Both the position numbers and the translations under genes were made by a program. From NCBI RefSeq assembly GCF_002220865.2, contig NZ_NHRJ02000001.1, positions 372,001 through 436,000 of the forward strand: DNA of 64,000 nucleotides. The letters are read 5' to 3'. Below, one piece after another: positions 55,013 through 63,678 of this stretch. The stretch comes from Paenibacillus xerothermodurans (lineage in GTDB: Bacteria; Bacillota; Bacilli; Paenibacillales; NBRC-103111). The notes beneath the pieces were generated by a model. It searched no databases and had not been told where the DNA came from. It was given only the letters and a program-made list of their open reading frames with translations. Positions within the stretch are counted from its first letter, which is position 1; each line of letters begins with the position of its first letter.

Positions 55013-55175
55013 GTGAAGCGCCTCCTACATAAAAAAGTTGTCTGGAAATGCCTGCGTGCGTTAGAGTACCTGCGAACTGTGGATATAATTCAGTGATATG
55101 CTGCGTGCTCATACTTCTTTAGCATCGGCAGCTTCTTCGTGGTCATGATCGATTGTGACTGCCTCCAAGCGAAAA

Positions 55176-56729
55176 TCATTGCGTGTGCTGCAGCTGATAA
55201 GCGGCGATTGCGTCAAATTCATCTTTCAACTGATGATACACACGTGTGTAAATCGATGCTAACCGCTGATACCTGCGGTGATTCTCCTCGTTCATCTGAT
55301 GACTATTCTGAATTTGCATCCATGCATGCACAGCGCTAAAGTCCTTAATCTCGCCCAAGGCCAGTAACCCAAGCTGAGCGGCGCCAAGACCCGAGCTCTC
55401 TATGGAGTTAGGTACCACTACCGGGCTCCCCGTCACATCGGACATCATCTGCAGCCAAAACGGAGAGCGGGCAAACCCTCCGGAAGCTCGAATTTCCTTC
55501 GTCGGCCCGGACAGCTCCTCCAGTGCGGACAGCACTGATTGAATGCGGTACATCACGCCTTCCAGCACAGCGCGGATCATGTGCTTCTTCTCATGATACA
55601 GAGACAAGCCGAAAAATACGCCGCGCGCGTTGGCGTTCCAGTAAGGAGCACGTTCACCGGCCAGCAGCGGGAGGAAAATTAGCCCGTCGGACCCTGCCGC
55701 CACTTCCTCCGCCAAGGAAGTAAGATAATCGTATGGGTCCATGCCTCTGCTGCGCCCCTCCTGCGCTTCGGCTGTGGCCAGCTGGTCACGCACCCAGCGG
55801 AACATGATGCCACCATTGTTGATGGCCCCACCGACAACCCAGACATCTTCTTTTAATGCGTAGCAGAACAGTCTGCCTTTCGGGTCGGTGATCGGCTCGC
55901 GCACTACGCCGCGTACCGCACCGCTCGTGCCGATTGTCACGGCATATACACCCTGCTCGAATGCTCCGACTCCCAGGTTTGCCAGGACGCCGTCAGAAGC
56001 GCCTATGACGAACGGTGTGTCCGCATCCAATCCCATGGCGTCGGCATATTCCTTCTTCAGGCCGGCGACATGGTGAACGGTGGACACGGGCTCGGACAGC
56101 TGCTCGCGCCGCACACCGCACGCCTCCAATGCCTGCGTGTCCCACTCCAAATTGCGCAGATTGAACAATCCCGTAGCACTTGCAATGGAGTAATCAATCA
56201 AGAATTTGCCGAACAGCTTGGCAAATACATACTCCTTGATCCCAATGAACTTATGCGCTTGCCGAAAAATACCGGGCTCGTGCTCCTTCAGCCACATCAG
56301 CTTGAGCAGCGGCGACATCGGGTGTATCGGCGTGCCCGTGTTGCGGTATATCTGGTGGCCGTCCAGCTCCTCCTTCAATTCACGCACGTAAGCAGAGCTG
56401 CGGTTGTCCGCCCATGTGATGCATGGGGTCAACAGCTGAAGATTGCTGTCAACGGCAATCAAACTATGCATCGCGGAGCTAAACGATACGCACAAAATTT
56501 GGCTGGGCAGTATTCTGGCTTTCGCCAGAACGCTCCTTACCGCATCGAGCACTGCCTGAAAAATTTCATCCGGGTCCTGCTCGGCCATGTCGGGCCGGGG
56601 AGTATACAGCGGGTATTCCACCGAGTGCGAGGCCAGCACCCGGCCGTCCCGATCGATCACAAGTGTCTTCGTGCTAGTTGTGCCTAGATCGGCCGCTATG
56701 ATGTAAGGCTTCTGCTGTGACAGGCTCAT
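55176..56729 (-). CDS. gntK: Gluconokinase (FGGY family)
   Basis: 517 residues. The ATP-binding and sugar-binding signatures are visible: AADLGTTSTKTLVID, the domain VGGAINNGGIMFRWV, and the C-terminal EIRASGGFARSPFWLQMMSDVTGSPV. It phosphorylates gluconate to 6-phosphogluconate. The ATG overlaps the stop of the LarA-like gene as ATGA, so the two are translationally coupled. Length is normal for the FGGY gluconokinases of Bacillus. It feeds gndA directly. Confidence 0.94.
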   Translation of the reverse strand: MSLSQQKPYIIAADLGTTSTKTLVIDRDGRVLASHSVEYPLYTPRPDMAEQDPDEIFQAVLDAVRSVLAKARILPSQILCVSFSSAMHSLIAVDSNLQLLTPCITWADNRSSAYVRELKEELDGHQIYRNTGTPIHPMSPLLKLMWLKEHEPGIFRQAHKFIGIKEYVFAKLFGKFLIDYSIASATGLFNLRNLEWDTQALEACGVRREQLSEPVSTVHHVAGLKKEYADAMGLDADTPFVIGASDGVLANLGVGAFEQGVYAVTIGTSGAVRGVVREPITDPKGRLFCYALKEDVWVVGGAINNGGIMFRWVRDQLATAEAQEGRSRGMDPYDYLTSLAEEVAAGSDGLIFLPLLAGERAPYWNANARGVFFGLSLYHEKKHMIRAVLEGVMYRIQSVLSALEELSGPTKEIRASGGFARSPFWLQMMSDVTGSPVVVPNSIESSGLGAAQLGLLALGEIKDFSAVHAWMQIQNSHQMNEENHRRYQRLASIYTRVYHQLKDEFDAIAAYQLQHTQ

Positions 56730-57997
56730 TTCACCAGATTCCCCTCGCTGTCAAATTGAAAATCATAAGGCTCACTCAAGATTTCGATATCCGGATGACG
56801 CTTTGCTTCCTCCAGTAAATTAACTGAAATTTCAATTTCACCTAAATGAAGTGTATCTTGGATTCTGACGAGCTTACATTTGGTGTAATCCAGGATATTG
56901 CAGGTTTTCACGCCTGCTTTGATCGCGTAAAAGTCGTTGTCCAACGTGCTCGCGATTTTGGTTGGTGCGCACACCGTCGAAGTCAATCCATTAACAACAG
57001 TCGCATGCAAATCCATCTGGTCGACCAGCCGTTGAGTGGTGAAGTCCGCGGTTCCTACCCCGTTGGCGTTGCCCTTCGTCTCAGGCGTGAGATCAAGCAC
57101 AACCATCTTGGATACCTCGGGTCCGCCATGAGCGTACGGCGTGGGATAGCGGCCTGTCACGTTAGGATCCATCCCGTCACCGCTGATGTTCTTGCCAATA
57201 TAGTCGATCACAAGCACGTCAATTTGCTCCAACAATATTTTCGGCAGCCGGGCTTTCGCTTCCACCAGCAATTGTTCCTCTCGGGCTTCGATCTGCTCGG
57301 CAGGCAGCACCTCGATTCTGCAGGTTTGGTCATACGCGTTCTCCACCAGGGCGACCCCGAACACAATCGGCAGCTTCTCGATCATAATCTTCGCCATAGC
57401 CGGCACATTCTCCGCCATGTATTTGAAGCCCAGCTGGTGGCACGCTTCAGCGCCCTTCTGCTTGCCGAGCCCGATGGCGATCATTTTCATAATACCGCTT
57501 TCAATCCGTCCCCGGAATGCCGTATGCGGTTTAACCCGGTTGATGACAACGATTGCATCCGCCGTAGAAGCGATCTGATCGACATACACCGGCAAGCCGT
57601 TTGACAGCTCATCAATCTTCACCACTTCCATCGAAGAACGTATAGGTGCGCCCATCGCTTCTTCCGTCACGCCCAAATGCTCCAGCACTTCCTTTTGCCC
57701 CTCGGCAGTAGCACCGCCATGGCTGCCCATGCAAGGCACGATGAACGGGTGTGCGCCGGCTTGTTTGATGGCATCGATCGTCACCTTAGTGAAAAGATCT
57801 ATATTGGCGACTCCACGGCTTCCGACCGCGACAGCGACCTGCTGCCCCGCTTGGATCCGATCGATCGCGCCCGGCTTGCGCAGCTCCTCCTGAAGCACGC
57901 CGGTGAGATTATCGATCTTGGTTCCATCGAACTTCTGCCGGATTTTAACCATTTGCGGAATGGGAATGTCCTTAAGCACTTTTCTAAGAATACTCAT
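56726..57997 (-). CDS. LarA-superfamily protein (nickel-pincer racemase/epimerase), possible gluconate 2-epimerase
   Basis: 423 residues of the LarA-like (DUF2088) family. His93 (in MGSHGGA), His158 (in VKPHT), Lys171 (in SGIMKM) and His187 (in EACHQL) keep nearly the spacing of L. plantarum LarA residues His108, His174, Lys184 and His200; Lys184 there binds the nickel-pincer nucleotide and His200 the nickel. Its start has AGGAGG 10 nt upstream and it overlaps gntK, so its substrate is probably gluconate or mannonate. Pincer-making LarB/C/E genes are outside the window. The exact reaction is inferred. Confidence 0.8.
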   Translation of the reverse strand: MSILRKVLKDIPIPQMVKIRQKFDGTKIDNLTGVLQEELRKPGAIDRIQAGQQVAVAVGSRGVANIDLFTKVTIDAIKQAGAHPFIVPCMGSHGGATAEGQKEVLEHLGVTEEAMGAPIRSSMEVVKIDELSNGLPVYVDQIASTADAIVVINRVKPHTAFRGRIESGIMKMIAIGLGKQKGAEACHQLGFKYMAENVPAMAKIMIEKLPIVFGVALVENAYDQTCRIEVLPAEQIEAREEQLLVEAKARLPKILLEQIDVLVIDYIGKNISGDGMDPNVTGRYPTPYAHGGPEVSKMVVLDLTPETKGNANGVGTADFTTQRLVDQMDLHATVVNGLTSTVCAPTKIASTLDNDFYAIKAGVKTCNILDYTKCKLVRIQDTLHLGEIEISVNLLEEAKRHPDIEILSEPYDFQFDSEGNLVK

Positions 57998-58041
57998 GAT
58001 AATTGCGCCTCCTTTTTAGCGGGTGAAGACAGATATTTGGG

Positions 58042-59046
58042 TTAACGTATGATGGGTTGCACGGAATCGCGAATAACCAGCTCTGTGTGAAATAAAACCT
58101 TGCTTTTTTCAACCTGCTTCGTTTCTATGAAAGAGAGCAGTTGCGCCGCTCCCTCTCTGCTGATTTCTTCGATAGGCCTGCGCACGGTGGTCAGCGCCGG
58201 AGTCATAAACGCAGAGAAAACATGATCATCGAAACCGGCCACCGAAATATCTCCCGGTACGGAGAGCCTCCGTTCTGTAATCGCTTTAATCGCCCCTAGC
58301 GCCATATCATCATTACAGCAAAACACAGCCGTAGGCCGGTGATCCAGCTGCAGCAGACGGGTCATCGCTGCGTGTCCGCTCTCCAGATCGTAGTTGCCCT
58401 GCACCCTGTACTCCTCCCGCTGTGGAATATCGTGGCGTATCATTGCTTCCACGTAGCCGTCCAGCCTGGCTTGGGTCGATTTAAAGTTCTGCTTACCCTC
58501 AATGATTGCGATGTCTCGGTGGCCCTGAGCAATAAGATGTTCGACGATGCGGCAGGCACCCCGCTGATCGTCCGGTATGTAATTCATGACCTGTACATTC
58601 TCAACTTCCCTGTTTAATACGACAAGCGGTATTTCCAGTCCCGCCGCGTATTCAATAAATTCTTGGTCTGCTGAGCTTTGGCTCATCACTATGATGCCGT
58701 CATAGCTTTTGCGGTTCACCTTATGATAGCTTCTGTAGTCATCAATGCCGCGCACGATAAGATTGTACTCGTCTTTGATCACATGATTGACGCCTTTGAG
58801 AGATTCGTACAGAAAGCCGGCCGAGGTGCCGGTATGCAGCGTTGAAAAAAACAGCCCTAAATTGTAAGATCGATCCAATACTAGACTTTTTGCGTTGTAA
58901 TTAGGGGTATAATTGAGATGCATCGCAAGCTGCCGTATTCGCTCTTTGGTCTCCTGATTGATTAACGGACTGTCGTTCAAAGCACGGGACACAGTGGTAT
59001 GAGATACATTGGCCAGCTTGGCGATATCTTTGATCGTAACGCTCAC
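58042..59046 (-). CDS. LacI-family regulator of the gluconate operon
   Basis: 334 residues from GTG 59046 (AGGTGG 5 nt upstream; longer frames upstream are not family-like). The DNA-binding region VTIKDIAKLANVSHTTVSRALNDSP is at the N-terminus; the rest is a sugar-binding regulatory domain. It starts the set lacI-larA-like-gntK-SDR-gndA, with only 44 bp to the next gene, so it probably represses its own operon. The B. subtilis gnt regulator is GntR-type, so the regulator family differs here. Confidence 0.88.
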   Translation of the reverse strand: MSVTIKDIAKLANVSHTTVSRALNDSPLINQETKERIRQLAMHLNYTPNYNAKSLVLDRSYNLGLFFSTLHTGTSAGFLYESLKGVNHVIKDEYNLIVRGIDDYRSYHKVNRKSYDGIIVMSQSSADQEFIEYAAGLEIPLVVLNREVENVQVMNYIPDDQRGACRIVEHLIAQGHRDIAIIEGKQNFKSTQARLDGYVEAMIRHDIPQREEYRVQGNYDLESGHAAMTRLLQLDHRPTAVFCCNDDMALGAIKAITERRLSVPGDISVAGFDDHVFSAFMTPALTTVRRPIEEISREGAAQLLSFIETKQVEKSKVLFHTELVIRDSVQPIIR

Positions 59047-59064
59047 TGCTACCACCTCGGACTC

Positions 59065-59098
59065 ATCATAACACAGTGCTGCACACGTTAACAATGTG
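59065..59098 (-). promoter_or_regulatory. Possible promoter and operator of the gluconate operon
   Basis: TTGTTA (59094-59089, minus strand) and TATGAT (59070-59065) are 18 bp apart. CACACGTTAACAATGTG (59082-59098) has CACA and TGTG ends around GTTAAC and overlaps the -35, a possible LacI-type operator. The implied leader would be very short, which weakens the call. Confidence 0.35.
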
Positions 59099-59140
59099 TA
59101 TATCTTGCGTTGCGTTGCACTTATTTTGCGTTCGCTCTTA

Positions 59141-59182
59141 ACCAAAAAAGAGCCTGTGCACGGCGGCACAGACTCTTGGTTT
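59141..59182 (-). terminator. Terminator of the gene at 59191
   Basis: The stem AAGAGCCTGTGC/GCACAGNCTCTT (59148-59159 with 59166-59177) is followed on the minus strand by six Us (59141-59148). It insulates the gluconate operon from the unknown gene. Confidence 0.85.
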
Positions 59183-59190
59183 AATTAGCG

Positions 59191-59787
59191 TTACATCTCC
59201 AGCTGAAGCATCTCATACCTCAGTTCCGCCAATCGCTCCTTGCTTTGTTTGACGGCCTCCGCGTCATCCTGCTGAAGAGACTCGTGCAACATGGCCAGCT
59301 CGTAGTCAATCTCCAACCGCAGCACCGGAATCCGCTCGTCGGGCCGCTTTGATCGGAATGCCTGAATCATTTCCTCAACGGTAATGACATGTTCTTTCTG
59401 AAACAGCACTTTATGTTCAACACCCGAGATTTCTACCATGCGGATGATTTCTCCGAACATAATGTTCTCGATTAGTATTTGTCGATCCTTGAATCGCTTG
59501 ACTACCGCATGCCCCCGGGTGTCACCGATCATTTTCTCCATCAACTCAGCGAGTTTCTCGTCTTTGAAGGAGTAGTTCCCTACAATTTTGTACCTTTCAC
59601 CCAGCCGTTGGAATCTCAGCTTCACCAGCTTTCTGCCGGTGCGGATTGACACGATAAATTGTTGATCACTCTCGTTCCAGTATAACGAATATCCTTCTTG
59701 GATGAGTGCTTTAATGAAGTTGCGGATTAGCCGACGGTCAAATCGTAACTCAAGGTTGCAATATTCCACTTCATGACTCTTACTCAC
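59191..59787 (-). CDS. Conserved uncharacterised protein
   Basis: 198 residues from GTG 59787 (GGGAGGG, 6 nt upstream); longer frames lack support. The sequence has LRFDRRLIRNFIKALIQEGYSLYW and FKDRQILIENIMFGEIIRM and ends in a helical, charged tail. Such proteins in Paenibacillus have been labelled 'non-ribosomal peptide synthetase module', but I see no adenylation, condensation or carrier motif, so that name is not supported. Function unknown. It has its own terminator. Confidence 0.7.
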   Translation of the reverse strand: MSKSHEVEYCNLELRFDRRLIRNFIKALIQEGYSLYWNESDQQFIVSIRTGRKLVKLRFQRLGERYKIVGNYSFKDEKLAELMEKMIGDTRGHAVVKRFKDRQILIENIMFGEIIRMVEISGVEHKVLFQKEHVITVEEMIQAFRSKRPDERIPVLRLEIDYELAMLHESLQQDDAEAVKQSKERLAELRYEMLQLEM

Positions 59788-59981
59788 GGCAATCCCTCCC
59801 ATAAAAAGGTACAATGTACAGATTTTAATAGAATTTTCAGACAATTCGCCACTTGCTTCTATCTTATTATGAATCATATGATTTAGCAACTTGGTTTAGT
59901 GACTATTTCTTTAACATTTTTACACAGCAGAAAAGCCCAGGGCAAGCTGCCGCTGAGTTCTTCTGCCCGAGCATGCATTCA

Positions 59982-60917
59982 TTACTTCGATATCTGCTCC
60001 AGAAGCCTCTGTTCTTTTTCATGCTCCAGCTTTTGGGTTAAGTCGGTCCTGGCCGGTTGGTTGATCGTGTAACCGTCACTGCCGTCCTCCATTTTCTCGA
60101 GGACCAACGTGGCGCTAATGTAATGAGTCGTTGTCGCGGTCTTTCCATAGTTCGTCATCATAAACAAATACCGATAGGAATTTTCATCCAGTCTATCAAC
60201 GGTAATCGGTTTGGACAGCATCGTAATATCGTCGTCCATCACATAATCTTTGTTCTCGTACGACTGGTTCATCGTGTCGTTGATGTAATTCCGAATGGCT
60301 TCGAGCCTGTGCGTGTTCACCTCATCCGTGATCACATAACGCTCTCCGCTTACGATTCTGCTTTGCGTAGGCAGCTGCTTTATACGCCGCTGAAGTTCCT
60401 CACTGCTGACATATAATTCACCCGTAAGCTGCTCTTTTGACTGTTTCAGCCCGCTCGTATCGATCCCCATCCGCCGGATATCGGACAACCGGTAATACAC
60501 CAGTGACTTGTCCTTCGCGTCTTTCGCATAAGTTAACAGCACAGGATAGTCGGCGCCAAGGTAATTGACCATCGTGGAGTACGGGTTGTGAAACATGAAT
60601 TCGTCGGTCGATAAATCCTGCTGTTCCACAGGCTGCTCCGGATTGATCCGGCTGTTTATGTAGATGGTTCTATTGTGGTCCTTGAATATGATATTAGCTC
60701 CGAGCAGATTGCCGAGCTCCTTCACAGGTAAATAACTTGAATCTTGATAGATCAGAGTCGGATTCGCCATCTGCACCGGAGTGCCGTTAAGCACGATATT
60801 AAAATCCGGGCGCAAATAAGCATCGACCCGCTGCAGCACATCTTGCGAATAAACGCCGGCAGTAAACGTGCCGCCCAGCACGGCTGCCATAACAAGGACG
60901 CGTTTCCATTGGTTCAT
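59982..60917 (-). CDS. Secreted protein with a copper-amine-oxidase-like stalk domain
   Basis: 311 residues. A signal peptide (VLVMAAVLGGTFTAGVYS) is followed by a stalk domain: NIVLNGTPVQMANPTLIYQDSSYLPVKELGNLLGA, with the IKDHNRTIYINS strand. The rest (~100-311) is unassigned and probably extracytoplasmic, with an FMFHNPYSTMVNYLG segment. Stalk domains present other domains at the cell surface and are frequent in Paenibacillus. The role is unknown. GGAG is 5 nt before the ATG. Confidence 0.85.
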   Translation of the reverse strand: MNQWKRVLVMAAVLGGTFTAGVYSQDVLQRVDAYLRPDFNIVLNGTPVQMANPTLIYQDSSYLPVKELGNLLGANIIFKDHNRTIYINSRINPEQPVEQQDLSTDEFMFHNPYSTMVNYLGADYPVLLTYAKDAKDKSLVYYRLSDIRRMGIDTSGLKQSKEQLTGELYVSSEELQRRIKQLPTQSRIVSGERYVITDEVNTHRLEAIRNYINDTMNQSYENKDYVMDDDITMLSKPITVDRLDENSYRYLFMMTNYGKTATTTHYISATLVLEKMEDGSDGYTINQPARTDLTQKLEHEKEQRLLEQISK

Positions 60918-61176
60918 TCGATCTCCAAACCTTTCTTATGTAACTTCAGCGACTGGCCTTGCACATGTTTTTTCAATAGTTCCGTCGGCCTATATATATC
61001 TATAACCATTAGTGCTTTATATTCGCCGTTAAATGACAAAATCCTCCACCGGGTAAAGGAATAATCACCATAAATGATCAAAACCCCACTGCCTGCATCC
61101 CAAGGGAATGTGACAAATGGGGTCCTGCTATGTTAGGCCGTGGATGGAGTCGAACGGCAGCAGTCACTAATGACGA

Positions 61177-63678
61177 TCAATAAGCCTTCGGCACTTCTAC
61201 TTTGTTGGTTACTCCGTTTTCTGTAAAATACAAGTGGACTCCATGGTCTTGGTCATCCATGAAATAGGAGACATACTTAGGTTCGTCCTTGCGAATGGGA
61301 ACGAGCAGTGTCACGATACGGTGGCTGCGCGCCGGTCGGGCGGATGCCGTCAGATGCCACTGCCGTTCGAAGCCTTCGATTTCGGAGGGCTCCACATCTG
61401 TAAATTCATTGTGTTGAGATATATCCAAATCGCCGGAAGCACTATACACGAAGCGGCCGTCCATGTCCGCCTTCCGCCCTTGCACCTTGAAAGACTGACC
61501 ATCGATTTTCATCTCATAAAGCGTGTGGAACAACCAATCGATGCGCCCGGGCTGTGACAGGTCGACATGGTCTACAACCACAATATAAGATTTTCCGAAA
61601 AAGTAGAGCTCCCGCACGCAGCGTTCCAAGTAAGGCACGTTTTCTTTATAAGCAGCGGTCGCGTTGCAGCGAGAGTAGCTGTAATTGTCGTGATTCTCTA
61701 CGGCCTCGACGGTGCCGGAAGCCGCCATATTAAGCACCTTGTTCGTCCCGGCGTATTGGCCTGCTCCATCTATAAGCAAGCTGTTCGTAGCTCGGGTTTG
61801 TTTGCGCCAATTCATATGCATCGTGCTGCCAAAGGCTATGTAATAGCCGCTTTCAATGGCCAACGGTTCACCGAATGCGTGCAGCAGAAACCCGTTCTGG
61901 TCACCGTGGCTGTGGCTGATCGAACCGTACGGACTGCTCTTGGTCAAAAGCATAATGTGCCTTTCCGGATCATGCATATCTGCATGAAAGGCGACCCAGC
62001 CAATGTCCCGGAACCATTTCACCGGGTCGACCTCAGTAGGCTGCTGCGCTTCAACCGTTGGATAATCATGGAGATACATCATTTCATCGAATCGGAAGTC
62101 CCACCAGCCATAGTTGTAAAACTTCATTTCGGAATCCGTGTCGGTCGCCTTGGTCTGTTCAAAATACCATTGATACAAGCCGTTGCCGGTTATGCCCGCG
62201 AATTGCCGGATATTGAACCCCGTTTTCAAGCTGACCGGATCTCCCAATGAGGACTGATCGCCAAAGCTGGCGCGAATCGTGTCCGGGCTAAAGCAGTACA
62301 ACGGAAAATCCCCGGTTTTTTGAAAAAACGGACGGCGGTAGAAATCGATATCGGTGTACTTTCTCAGCAGATTCAGCGCCTCGGTGACAAACGCCATGCC
62401 GGTCGTCCAGTACATAGGGCCCTCCGCCCATCCCCCGTCCGCGCCGCCCCAAGGAGTGTACAAGCATGAGTAGTATTCGAGGGTGTAGTTCAACCAAGAG
62501 TTCGCCTTATCCTCCTCGCCGAGCATCGCGATACAGCAGGGTACCAGCACGGAGGAGAGAGACCGGACCGCATGGCTGTCAAACGGCACATGGTGGATTT
62601 TAGAGCGTTCCATCACATGGAAAGCAACCTGCTCGGTGCGCTGCAGCAGGCGCTCGCGTACCAGCTCCCTTTCTGTCTCAGTGAGCGCATGATACAACCA
62701 ATCGTACCCCCACGCCAATGCTCCGGCGATCCGAAACGCAGCTTCATCGTTGTAATCGCGGCTGGTTGTCCCTTGGGGATCCCATGCCGTTACATGCATA
62801 AGCCAAGTTTTCGCGTTCTCGATCAGTGCCCGATCTTCCAACACCACCCCGGCAATACTCAGATGGCGAATAGCATACAGCGCCTCTTGGCAATCCATAT
62901 ACATTTGGCGCCAGAGCTTCGCGACGCGCTTGTTGTTCGGATAGGGCAGCGGCTCGGCGATGAGAGCTCTCTCCGTCCAAGGGATAACGGAGCGATCCAA
63001 GAAAGCGTCCCAGCCGACGGACGCGGGGTTGTCACGCACTTTACGGCGAAACTCAGGCAGTTCGCTCGCCTGCAGCCACAAACGCGGATGCGCCTTCGAG
63101 GCGTGAGCGTAGCGGGAGTCTCTGCCCGCCAAAGGCGTTTCCGGCAGCCCCGGCGGCACCGTAAAGCGCCGGGTGACGCTCCACTCAGTGCGACCGAGAC
63201 ATGTGGATGTGTCCGCCAACAGCGCATTGTCCGGTGCACTGGCGGATCCGGCGGCGGCGCCGGAAACCAGCGCACTATCCAGTTCACCTGCGGCGCCGGT
63301 TGCATCGCCGGTTGCCGACTTATGGTCGAGTCGGCCTGCAGACCCAACAGACACCGACTGATCGTCGAATTGGCCGACGGCGCCGGCTGTGTCACCGGAC
63401 GGCGGCCTACTATCGAGCAGCGCGTAACGCCAATAATATTCTCCGGGTGCCAGTGCACGTACGGGGGTGTACAAGTTGTACGGAACCGGCTGCACCGTTA
63501 CGGTGAGTTCCATATCAAAATCAGGTGACGTGGAGTACTGCAAAACATAGCTGTCACCGTCGAGCTGCGCTGGAATCCAAGTAAATCTGGGCGGATTTTC
63601 TATCAGCACAGTATGTTCGTCGGGCGCATATTGTACGGTTAATACGCCGCTTTGCGGTTGATACAACGGTTTGCTCAT
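61177..63678 (-). CDS. DUF4962 / heparinase II/III-family protein (polysaccharide lyase-like)
   Basis: 833 residues. A central (alpha/alpha)-barrel region has LYTPWGGADGGWAEGPMYW and HVPFDSHAVRSLSSVL; the following heparinase II/III-like C-terminal beta domain has SISHSHGDQNGFLLHAFGEPLAIESGYY. Residues ~95-160 are an Ala/Gly/Asp/Ser-rich, four-copy imperfect 16-residue repeat. No signal peptide is clear. It may degrade uronic-acid-containing polysaccharide. The ATG 63678 (GGAGG 7 nt upstream) overlaps the stop of the upstream gene as ATGA. About 260 bp beyond its stop have no feature that I can support. Confidence 0.85.
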   Translation of the reverse strand: MSKPLYQPQSGVLTVQYAPDEHTVLIENPPRFTWIPAQLDGDSYVLQYSTSPDFDMELTVTVQPVPYNLYTPVRALAPGEYYWRYALLDSRPPSGDTAGAVGQFDDQSVSVGSAGRLDHKSATGDATGAAGELDSALVSGAAAGSASAPDNALLADTSTCLGRTEWSVTRRFTVPPGLPETPLAGRDSRYAHASKAHPRLWLQASELPEFRRKVRDNPASVGWDAFLDRSVIPWTERALIAEPLPYPNNKRVAKLWRQMYMDCQEALYAIRHLSIAGVVLEDRALIENAKTWLMHVTAWDPQGTTSRDYNDEAAFRIAGALAWGYDWLYHALTETERELVRERLLQRTEQVAFHVMERSKIHHVPFDSHAVRSLSSVLVPCCIAMLGEEDKANSWLNYTLEYYSCLYTPWGGADGGWAEGPMYWTTGMAFVTEALNLLRKYTDIDFYRRPFFQKTGDFPLYCFSPDTIRASFGDQSSLGDPVSLKTGFNIRQFAGITGNGLYQWYFEQTKATDTDSEMKFYNYGWWDFRFDEMMYLHDYPTVEAQQPTEVDPVKWFRDIGWVAFHADMHDPERHIMLLTKSSPYGSISHSHGDQNGFLLHAFGEPLAIESGYYIAFGSTMHMNWRKQTRATNSLLIDGAGQYAGTNKVLNMAASGTVEAVENHDNYSYSRCNATAAYKENVPYLERCVRELYFFGKSYIVVVDHVDLSQPGRIDWLFHTLYEMKIDGQSFKVQGRKADMDGRFVYSASGDLDISQHNEFTDVEPSEIEGFERQWHLTASARPARSHRIVTLLVPIRKDEPKYVSYFMDDQDHGVHLYFTENGVTNKVEVPKAY

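Noticed and set aside
60918-61176. tRNA or small RNA in the gap before the stalk-domain gene
   Set aside because: A short segment (GGATGGAGTCGAAC) resembles a tRNA arm, but no cloverleaf could be built by eye.
62572-63528. 318-codon open frame on the plus strand
   Set aside because: Antisense to the DUF4962/heparinase-like gene; no ribosome site or known motif.
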